This document shows positions 15,507-21,009 of a stretch of DNA of 21,009 bases, piece after piece. The stretch comes from Bacillota bacterium. Its GTDB lineage: Bacteria > Bacillota > Clostridia > Clostridiales > Clostridiaceae. The stretch lies in assembly GCA_030706015.1 (NCBI GenBank), contig JAUZPI010000075.1:1-21009 (forward strand). Reading direction: 5' to 3'. The position numbers and the translations under genes were made by a program. Under the pieces are notes generated by a model. It was not told where the DNA came from. It ran no database searches and was given only the letters and a program-made list of their open reading frames with translations. How positions within the stretch are numbered: position 1 is the stretch's first letter; each line of letters opens with the position of its first letter.

Positions 15507-16373
15507 ATGAATAAGATAAATACTAAATACGGAGTATTAATACCACAATATGAGACTGCCGGTGAAAGACGTAAAATGACCAATCCTATTTCTTATTTCA
15601 AAAGTGGTAATTTAAAAAGCATTAGTTTACAGGATCAAACTGAAATAGCAACCTCCATAGGAACTATGCCTGCTGAGTATATTACATTTCATGAAAATGG
15701 AAATATCAAACGCATATTCCCACTTAACGGTAGATTATCAGCCTATTGGACAGAGGATGATGAATTTGAATTGTCAGAACCAATCGAATTTGATCTTTCT
15801 ATAGGTAAGTTTAAACAGCACGTTATATCTGTTCGTTTTTATGAAGACGGTGCTGTATACAGCATAACTTTTTGGCCCAACAATGCTATACTTATAGACT
15901 CACCTGCAGGTAAAATGATAACTAGGATTGGAGTATCCTTTTATGAGAACGGCAAACTTAAGTCCCTAGAACCAAATAAAGCTATAACTGTGAAAACTGC
16001 TATAGGGGATATATCTGCTTATGATACTAATGCATTAGGTCTACATGCAGATTCAAACTCCCTCAATTTCACAAAGGAAGGTAATGTAAAATCCTTAATT
16101 ACTTCATACGATAAAATAGAAGTTACTATACCAAATGGAGAGCGAAAGATTTATAAACCTGATTTGGTAGTAAGTATTATTGATGATATGTCTAAAGAAA
16201 TTATCCCTTTAAAAATCGAATTTGTAGATGATAAAATTAGGTTTAATGACAGCAGTGAGGATGAATATGTTATAAGTGAATGTAGTTTTGAAATAACTAA
16301 TATGTCTTCTTCCCTTAATTCAGCCTGCTCAGCTTGTTCCAGCTGCGCTAGTTGCAGCGGCGGCTGCAGTTAG
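15507..16373 (+). CDS. MORN/YwqK-like repeat protein with C-terminal five-cysteine tail
   Basis: This 288-residue protein has no signal peptide. At least five short beta-hairpin repeats of the form aromatic-x3-Gly-x-aliphatic-x-Ser/Arg-aliphatic are visible near residues 31, 61, 111, 147 and 188 (for example FHENGNIKRIF, FYEDGAVYSI, FYENGKLKSL). They resemble MORN-type and YwqK-type repeats. After an Asp/Glu-rich stretch the protein ends in a Ser/Ala/Gly tail with Cys274, 277, 280, 283 and 287, a C-x2-C-x2-C-x2-C-x3-C pattern, plus Cys259. The tail could bind metal or an Fe-S cluster, or be a modification target. The gene has its own strong promoter and converges on hydA, sharing a terminator. 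Function unknown. Confidence 0.75.
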   Translation: MNKINTKYGVLIPQYETAGERRKMTNPISYFKSGNLKSISLQDQTEIATSIGTMPAEYITFHENGNIKRIFPLNGRLSAYWTEDDEFELSEPIEFDLSIGKFKQHVISVRFYEDGAVYSITFWPNNAILIDSPAGKMITRIGVSFYENGKLKSLEPNKAITVKTAIGDISAYDTNALGLHADSNSLNFTKEGNVKSLITSYDKIEVTIPNGERKIYKPDLVVSIIDDMSKEIIPLKIEFVDDKIRFNDSSEDEYVISECSFEITNMSSSLNSACSACSSCASCSGGCS

Positions 16374-16379
16374 AATAAT

Positions 16380-16416
16380 AAAAGCCCGTCCTTTATATCC
16401 CCAGGACAGGCTTTTT
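16380..16416. terminator. Bidirectional terminator between Cys-tail gene and hydA
   Basis: AAAAGCC-C-GTCCT (16380-16392) pairs with AGGAC-A-GGCTTTT (16403-16415), one mismatch, with a 10-nt loop and T-tracts both ways. It ends the rightward gene and backs up the termination of hydA. Confidence 0.85.
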
Positions 16417-16424
16417 ATTAATTA

Positions 16425-16460
16425 CTTAGTATCCTATGACTAGGTATAAAAGATACTAAG
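16425..16460 (-). terminator. Hairpin overlapping the hydA stop codon
   Basis: CTTAGTATC (16425-16433) pairs with GATACTAAG (16452-16460), and the hydA stop codon (16456-16458) lies inside the stem. An inner CCTA/TAGG pairing is possible. No T-tract follows, so it more likely protects or tunes the mRNA 3' end than terminates alone. Confidence 0.45.
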
Positions 16461-18186
16461 ATTTCTTTTTATATTTAAAATGAAGTAATTTATGTGCAAT
16501 ACCTTCTCCTGGTTTGCCCATGTATTCATCGTACATCTTAATTAAAGCACCATTTTCATGTGACTTTCTCTTTGGAAGATGTTTATCTTGGTTATATAAT
16601 ACTGATGCCCTTACGGTTCTAACATCAATTTTTTCTCTTTCAGCTGCACTTACATGAGGTTGTCCGCCACCATTTACGCAGCCTCCTGGACATGCCATAA
16701 CTTCGATGAAGTGATATTGCTTGCTGTCCATTTTTCCTGATTTAATAAATTCAAATACATTTGCTGCTCCATTGATAACTGCGATATTATATTCATTGCC
16801 AGCAATTTCAACAGCAGCTTCTTTTATTCCGTTAAGACCTCTAACTTGTTCATATTCGATTTGGTGTAAGTCTTTGTTTTCTGCAAAGTCCTTCGCAGTT
16901 CTAAGAGCTGCTTCCATAACTCCACCAGTAGCACCAAATATAGTTCCAGCACCAGTATATTCTCCCATTGCTGGATCTGCTGCGCTGTCTTCGAGCTTTG
17001 CAAAATCTATTTTAGCATCCTTAATCATCTTAGCTAGTTCTCTAGTTGTTATAACTGCATCTATATTTCTAAGACCGTCATTTTCCATTTCTGGTCTATC
17101 AGCTTCATATTTCTTAGCTGTACATGGCATAATGGTAACAGTATATACATTCTTAGCTTCAATGCCTGAAATTGTTGGATAATAAGTCTTGCTAGCCGCA
17201 CCAAATATTTGTTGTGGTGATTTAGCTGATGAAAGATTTTCTAATAATTCTGGATAGTAGTTTTCTACTTCTCTTACCCAAGCTGGACAGCATGAAGTAA
17301 ACATTGGGAATGGCCCATTGTTCTTTATTCTTTGAACTAATTCAGTTGCTTCTTCCATTATAGTCATGTCTGCACCGAAGTTTATATCGAACACTTTATC
17401 AAAACCAAGGTTTCTTAGAGCTGTATAAAGTTTTCCTGTTACATCTACTCCATAACCCATCTTAAATAACTCACCCATTGCTGTTCTAACAGATGGAGCC
17501 ATTGCCACGATTACGTGCTTTTCTGAATCATTTAATGCTTCTGTTACTCTTTCTATATGTGATTTTTCTGATAATGCAGCTACTGGACATGCAGCAACAC
17601 ATTGTCCACATAATAAACAATTAGTATCATCAAAACATTTATTATCTGTTGGAGCAATAATTGTGTCCTCTCCATCTTTTATAAAGTTAATGGAGCATGT
17701 ACCTGTTTTCTCCTTACAAGCTGCAACGCATCTTCCGCAGGATACACATTTAGTTCTATCAATTACTATGGATTTACTTCTATTATCAACAAATGCTGTT
17801 TTATCAGCAATAACAAATGGCTTGTTTGCTCTTGCCTTAGTTTTTATAACTAGCTTTAAAAATTCACAATTTTCTCTTCTGTTACAAGGACCACATTTAA
17901 ACTCATGTTTATCTAAAAGCTGTGCCATTCTTGCTTTTACAGCTTCTTCTACTACTGGTGAGTTAGTGCTTATAACCATTCCTTCTTCTACATATGTAGT
18001 GCATGCCTTTACTAATCCTTTTCCTTCTACTTCAACTACACAAACTCCACAGTTACCTACTTCACTATTGCAGTCGTTAAGGTAGCAAAGAGTAGGAATG
18101 TCTATATTGTTCTCTTTTGCTAATTTTAAAATAGTAGTTAATTCATTAGTTGCATAAGTATTGCCATTTATCGTTAGTGTCTTCAT
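16456..18186 (-). CDS. hydA: Monomeric [FeFe] hydrogenase
   Basis: This 576-residue enzyme takes electrons from reduced ferredoxin to make H2 in fermentation. The full clostridial M3 layout is present. The plant-ferredoxin [2Fe-2S] domain has Cys34, 46, 49 and 62. A His-ligated [4Fe-4S] has His94, Cys98, 101 and 107, and two [4Fe-4S] clusters use Cys147, 150, 153, 157, 190, 193, 196 and 200. The H-cluster domain carries TSCCPAW (proton-path Cys299, ligand Cys300), MPCTAKKYE (Cys355) and MACPGGCVNGGGQP (Cys499, 503). These numbers coincide with those of CpI from C. pasteurianum. AGGAGG precedes ATG 18186. Maturation genes hydE, hydF and hydG are not in the window. It is a single-gene unit on the minus strand. 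Confidence 0.97.
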   Translation of the reverse strand: MKTLTINGNTYATNELTTILKLAKENNIDIPTLCYLNDCNSEVGNCGVCVVEVEGKGLVKACTTYVEEGMVISTNSPVVEEAVKARMAQLLDKHEFKCGPCNRRENCEFLKLVIKTKARANKPFVIADKTAFVDNRSKSIVIDRTKCVSCGRCVAACKEKTGTCSINFIKDGEDTIIAPTDNKCFDDTNCLLCGQCVAACPVAALSEKSHIERVTEALNDSEKHVIVAMAPSVRTAMGELFKMGYGVDVTGKLYTALRNLGFDKVFDINFGADMTIMEEATELVQRIKNNGPFPMFTSCCPAWVREVENYYPELLENLSSAKSPQQIFGAASKTYYPTISGIEAKNVYTVTIMPCTAKKYEADRPEMENDGLRNIDAVITTRELAKMIKDAKIDFAKLEDSAADPAMGEYTGAGTIFGATGGVMEAALRTAKDFAENKDLHQIEYEQVRGLNGIKEAAVEIAGNEYNIAVINGAANVFEFIKSGKMDSKQYHFIEVMACPGGCVNGGGQPHVSAAEREKIDVRTVRASVLYNQDKHLPKRKSHENGALIKMYDEYMGKPGEGIAHKLLHFKYKKKS

Positions 18187-18218
18187 TTTTTCCTCCTAAA
18201 ATCACTAATTTATATGCT

Positions 18219-18245
18219 AATAAAACAACAACAATATGTTTTATT
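18219..18245 (-). promoter_or_regulatory. Stem-loop in the hydA leader
   Basis: AATAAAACA (18219-18227) pairs perfectly with TGTTTTATT (18237-18245) around a 9-nt loop in the untranslated leader, about 30 nt before the ATG. It may stabilise the mRNA or serve as a dyad operator. Confidence 0.35.
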
Positions 18246-18260
18246 CACTTTGTCATACCA

Positions 18261-18296
18261 ATTATATATTTTAACATATTTCAACATAAAAAGTCA
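18261..18296 (-). promoter_or_regulatory. Candidate hydA promoters
   Basis: On the minus strand TGACTT (18296-18291) and TAAAAT (18273-18268) are 17 bp apart. A consensus TATAAT at 18266-18261, with a weak TTATGT 17 bp upstream, is an overlapping alternative. The spacer contains two direct words, TATGTTGAAA and TATGTTAAAA, which could bind a regulator. I see no good match to the Rex consensus TTGTTAAN4TTAACAA. Confidence 0.45.
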
Positions 18297-18319
18297 TCAT
18301 TTGTTCATAGGTATTATTT

Positions 18320-19768
18320 TCATTTTATATCTTTTTTTAAACTGTTAGGCAGTAAAGCAGATAGAATCAAGCAAATCACAGCTATAGCAATTAAAACTCC
18401 GAAAACTGTGTGCAGTGATGAATTCAAAGATGCTCTTATATGCTCTAAAGACAATCCACTGTTTACACTAGAAGATGAATATAAATTTTCTGGTTCTATT
18501 CCCTTAATTCCAAGCTCGTTGAAATAGTTGATTATGCCTAAATTAAATATTCCTCCGAATATGCTCACTCCTATAGTCTGCCCTAAGGTACGTACTAAAG
18601 AGTTTGAAGCTGTGGCAGCACCCCTCTTACTATAATCAACAGAAGACTGCACTACTATTGTAAGCGTAGTAAAACTTCCCCCAAAGCCAAAGCCCATTAC
18701 AAAAGCATAGATTATTACCAGTACTAAAGGAGAACTGATATTTAAGGTAGGTAAAAGCAAACAACTTACAAGTAATATTAGTGAAGATACTGCAATAACC
18801 ACTCTTTCACCATATTTAGGTATTGCCTTTCCTAATATTACAGAAGACAGCAGCCATGCCACGGACATTGGTGCCATTGAAAGACCTGAAATTGTTGCTC
18901 CAAAACCTAAAATATTCTGCATATAGATAGGCATATACACATCCGCTGCTATTAAAACAGCTGATGATAAAAAGCTTATTATATTTACTATTGTGTTTGT
19001 CTTTGTAAAAATCTCAAAAGGTATAATAGGTTCCACAGCCTTCTTCTCAACAAAATAAAAAATCACAAGAAAAATAACTGTAAGTACAGCAGAAATTATT
19101 AAGGTATAGGTTGTATTGCTTCCACCAGCTGATAGAGAACCATACAACAGTGAAATAATTGCAGCAGACAAAGCTGCAGTACCTGCAAAATCAATTTTAT
19201 GCTTCTTTCTATGAAAATTCTCTTTAAGATTTCTCTGAAGTAACACAACAGATAATATTCCAAAGGGTATATTTATAAAGAAGATCCAATGCCAGGATAA
19301 ATTATCAATTAGGAATCCTCCTAAGAAAGGACCCACCAAGCTTGCTATGCCCCATACGGAGCTTACCCAGCCTTGAACTTTAGCTCTTTCTTCGAGGGTA
19401 AATACATCCCCTACAATAGTATATGTAACTGTAAATATGGCTCCTGCACCAATCCCCTGCAGTGCCCTAAAGGCTATAAGCTGATACATATTTCTAGATA
19501 ATCCACATAGGCAGCTTCCAACTAAAAATATTATTATGCCTATAGATAGTATATTTTTTCTTCCATATAGATCGGATAGCTTTCCATATATAGGTGTAGA
19601 AATAGCTGATGTAAGTAAATACAAAGAAAAAACCCAGCTTATTAACTGAAAGCCGCTTAAATCTTTAACTATAGTTGGTACAGCTGTTGTTACGACTGTT
19701 CCTTCTACTGCCCCTAGGAACATTGCTACCATTATAGCTATAACTATATTTCTTTTCTTTAATTCCAT
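18320..19768 (-). CDS. MFS multidrug/proton antiporter, DHA2 (14-TM) family
   Basis: The 482-residue membrane protein shows 14 hydrophobic segments and the conserved signatures of the EmrB/QacA group. These are EGTVVTTAVPTI in helix 1 (motif D1), GKLSDLYGRKN between helices 2 and 3 (motif A), FRALQGIGAGAIF in helix 4 and GPFLGG in helix 5 (motif C). It probably exports amphiphilic compounds in exchange for protons; the substrate cannot be deduced. An acidic residue in helix 1 (Glu23), where many relatives have Asp, fits that role. AAGGAAG lies about 11 nt before the ATG. No TetR or MarR regulator lies next to it. hydA follows 133 bp downstream but has its own promoter region. Confidence 0.9.
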   Translation of the reverse strand: MELKKRNIVIAIMVAMFLGAVEGTVVTTAVPTIVKDLSGFQLISWVFSLYLLTSAISTPIYGKLSDLYGRKNILSIGIIIFLVGSCLCGLSRNMYQLIAFRALQGIGAGAIFTVTYTIVGDVFTLEERAKVQGWVSSVWGIASLVGPFLGGFLIDNLSWHWIFFINIPFGILSVVLLQRNLKENFHRKKHKIDFAGTAALSAAIISLLYGSLSAGGSNTTYTLIISAVLTVIFLVIFYFVEKKAVEPIIPFEIFTKTNTIVNIISFLSSAVLIAADVYMPIYMQNILGFGATISGLSMAPMSVAWLLSSVILGKAIPKYGERVVIAVSSLILLVSCLLLPTLNISSPLVLVIIYAFVMGFGFGGSFTTLTIVVQSSVDYSKRGAATASNSLVRTLGQTIGVSIFGGIFNLGIINYFNELGIKGIEPENLYSSSSVNSGLSLEHIRASLNSSLHTVFGVLIAIAVICLILSALLPNSLKKDIK

Positions 19769-19815
19769 TCCAAATATCGCTTCCTTTGCATTTTCAATTC
19801 AAGCAATAGCACATA

Positions 19816-19851
19816 AAAAAACCTATAAGAATCAATCCTTATAGGTTTTTT
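19816..19851. terminator. Strong bidirectional terminator, 14-bp perfect stem
   Basis: AAAAAACCTATAAG (19816-19829) pairs with CTTATAGGTTTTTT (19838-19851) around an 8-nt loop, with T runs on both strands. It terminates the zinc-ribbon gene to the right and separates it from the MFS gene on the same strand. Confidence 0.9.
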
Positions 19852-19869
19852 ATTTATAAAAGATTTATA

Positions 19870-20034
19870 TTATCTTTGAAATCCTCTGTTGTTTTGTTGC
19901 TTTCTAGCTCTTCTACAATCAGGACATCTTTGTGGTTCATTTTCAAAACCTTTTTCTTTGTAGAAAGCTTGCTCTCCTTCAGTGAATACAAATTCTTTTC
20001 CACAATCTTTACAAACAATATTCTTATCAGCCAT
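19870..20034 (-). CDS. 54-aa zinc-ribbon protein
   Basis: This short frame encodes MADKNIVCKDCGKEFVFTEG followed by a Glu/Lys-rich middle and RCPDCRRARKQQ. The two CxxC knuckles (Cys8/11 and Cys37/40) match the 'probable zinc-ribbon' small proteins found widely in clostridia and other bacteria. AAGGAGA lies about 9 nt before ATG 20034. A longer overlapping frame starting at 20042 lacks the cysteines and has its ATG too close to the ribosome site, so it is a shadow. The C-terminal Arg/Gln-rich tail could contact nucleic acid. Physiological role unknown. It is a single-gene unit with a strong terminator. Confidence 0.85.
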   Translation of the reverse strand: MADKNIVCKDCGKEFVFTEGEQAFYKEKGFENEPQRCPDCRRARKQQNNRGFQR

Positions 20035-20209
20035 TTTAACATTTCTCCTTTTTATTCATAATAGGATTTAAAACAGATCTACACTATATGCCTAAAAAGG
20101 TAATGTTTTAATCTAATTAAATCAACCTATTATGTTGTAACTATTATTTTTACAACTTCTTCATAATAACATAACTCAATATATTATGCAAGTAGCATAT
20201 TGAATTTTT
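20035..20209. other. Intergenic stretch between zinc-ribbon gene and response regulator
   Basis: AT-rich DNA holding the divergent promoters. Apart from the tandem repeats further right I recognise no RNA gene, coding frame or clear operator here. Confidence 0.5.
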
Positions 20210-20231
20210 CTTAAGAAATTCGTAAGAATTT
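20210..20231 (+). promoter_or_regulatory. Tandem 11-bp repeats, candidate OmpR/PhoB-type box
   Basis: CTTAAGAAATT (20210-20220) is followed without gap by CGTAAGAATTT (20221-20231), 9 of 11 positions identical. OmpR/PhoB-family regulators bind such 11-bp head-to-tail repeats, and the gene downstream encodes one, so autoregulation is plausible. The repeats end about 100 bp before the start codon. Confidence 0.4.
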
Positions 20232-20296
20232 TATATAGTTGTTTGTAAAAATTATATTTTAAAATAGAAATGTAGCTAAGGTAAGGAGGTAGAAGA

Positions 20297-20305
20297 TGAT
20301 ATAAT
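20297..20305 (+). promoter_or_regulatory. Extended -10 promoter or translated leader upstream of the regulator
   Basis: TGATATAAT is a perfect extended -10 element (TG-n-TATAAT) 25 bp before ATG 20330. The same stretch can be read as ATG-ATA-TAA (20296-20304), a two-codon frame 5 nt after a strong AAGGAGGT (20283-20290). Both cannot be equally important; RNA start mapping would decide. Confidence 0.35.
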
Positions 20306-20329
20306 ATGCTAGGAAAGGATGGGGATACC

Positions 20330-21009
20330 ATGAACAAATACAATGTACTAATAGTAGATGATGAGGACGAAATAAGAGATGCAATTAAAATTTATCTAAA
20401 AAGTGATGATATAAATATATTTACCGCAAAGGATGGTATAGATGCTCTGATGATTCTTGAAGAAGAAGACATTCATCTTATAATTATGGATATAATGATG
20501 CCAAAAATGGATGGGATAAAAGCTACTTTTAAGATAAGAGAAACAAAGAATATTCCAATAATTATGCTTTCAGCTAAATCTGAGGATACAGATAAAATAT
20601 TAGGACTCAATGTAGGTGCCGATGACTATGTTACCAAACCTTTTAATCCCATGGAGTTAGTGGCAAGAGTGAGGTCTCAGCTGAGAAGATACGTTAACCT
20701 TGGAAACTATAAGGCAAATGAAGATCAAATAGCTATTAATGGCTTAATATTGGACAAGGCTAATAAGACTGTAACCGTAGATGGTACCAATGTGAGACTT
20801 ACTCCAATTGAATACAAAATACTACAACTTCTAATGGAAAATAAGGGACGAGTATTTTCTATAGAGGAAATTTACGAGAAGGTGTGGAATGAACCCTGCT
20901 TTAATGCGGAGAATACCGTTGCGGTTCATATTCGAAGAATAAGAGAAAAAATAGAGATTAATCCTAAAGAACCAAAATATTTAAAGGTGGTGTGGGGCAT
21001 TGGATATAA
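20330..21009 (+). CDS. OmpR/PhoB-family response regulator (C-terminus cut by window edge)
   Basis: The visible 226 codons contain a receiver domain (about 3-115) with Asp10-Asp11, phospho-acceptor Asp54 in IIMDIMMPKMDG, Ser81 and Lys103 in VTKPF. A winged-helix DNA-binding domain follows (about 130-226) with RLTPIEYKILQLL, the recognition part NTVAVHIRRIREKI and the wing ending VVWGIGY. Only a few residues are missing. VanR- and WalR/YycF-type regulators look like this. A sensor kinase gene would be expected immediately downstream, outside the window. ATG 20330 is preferred (G-rich AGGATGGGG 5 nt upstream), and ATG 20306 in frame is possible. Confidence 0.9.
   Translation, partial: MNKYNVLIVDDEDEIRDAIKIYLKSDDINIFTAKDGIDALMILEEEDIHLIIMDIMMPKMDGIKATFKIRETKNIPIIMLSAKSEDTDKILGLNVGADDYVTKPFNPMELVARVRSQLRRYVNLGNYKANEDQIAINGLILDKANKTVTVDGTNVRLTPIEYKILQLLMENKGRVFSIEEIYEKVWNEPCFNAENTVAVHIRRIREKIEINPKEPKYLKVVWGIGY

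Noticed and set aside
16721..18085. Plus-strand frames opposite hydA
   Set aside because: They are antisense shadows of the hydrogenase reading frame, with no start signals and hydrophobic low-information translations.
18261..18296. Rex-binding site in the hydA promoter
   Set aside because: The words TATGTTGAAA and TATGTTAAAA do not form the TTGTTAAN4TTAACAA dyad expected for Rex.
18150..18527. Plus-strand frame across the hydA leader and the MFS gene 3' end
   Set aside because: It spans a promoter region and antisense of two genes, with no ribosome site or recognisable domain.
19854..20042. 62-residue minus-strand frame starting at ATG 20042
   Set aside because: Its start is only 2-3 nt from the ribosome site and the overlapping 54-residue frame has the zinc-ribbon cysteines and the better spacing.

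Overview
The window looks like chromosomal DNA of a saccharolytic, hydrogen-producing Clostridium (Firmicutes). Base composition is strongly AT-rich, Shine-Dalgarno sites are strong (AGGAGG or GGTGA type), and TTG and GTG starts are frequent. It encodes a monomeric [FeFe] hydrogenase whose H-cluster cysteines fall at the same residue numbers as in the C. pasteurianum enzyme CpI, and a Gram-positive surface-anchored pullulanase. The species cannot be fixed from the sequence alone.

Layout. (1) Positions 1-2200 are the integration/immunity end of a mobile element, a temperate phage or phage-like island. Two small HTH genes run leftward, a repressor-type HTH gene and a tyrosine integrase run rightward, and the divergent control region between them carries three near-identical operators exactly 31 bp apart. 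The attachment site probably lies just after the integrase. (2) Positions 2384-3408 hold a small unknown gene and a lipoprotein. (3) Positions 3459-6590 are a leftward three-gene cell-envelope operon: a membrane protein with an HEMAH zinc motif, an M15-type peptidoglycan peptidase and a secreted amidase-domain protein. (4) Positions 6736-7053 encode a small cysteine-rich protein. (5) Positions 7323-11057 encode a 1244-residue type I pullulanase with an LPKTG sortase signal and a CcpA-type cre site in its leader. (6) Leftward recQ (11157-13298) and a conserved-looking 50-residue basic protein (13378-13530) follow. (7) Positions 14003-14800 carry an orphan Hpt protein and a stand-alone receiver, convergent with an unknown 140-residue gene. 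(8) Positions 15507-16373 encode a repeat protein ending in a five-cysteine tail, convergent with hydA (16456-18186). (9) A 14-helix MFS exporter (18320-19768), a 54-residue zinc-ribbon protein (19870-20034) and the start of an OmpR-family response regulator (20330 to the window end) complete the window.

Functional picture. Apart from the mobile element, this is a set of short housekeeping or niche transcription units separated by clear bidirectional terminators. The recurring themes are extracellular starch breakdown, fermentative hydrogen production, peptidoglycan remodelling and phosphotransfer signalling. No rRNA, tRNA, CRISPR array or insertion sequence was seen. The items most worth pursuing are the cysteine-tailed repeat protein beside hydA, the envelope operon, and the regularly spaced operator array of the mobile element.
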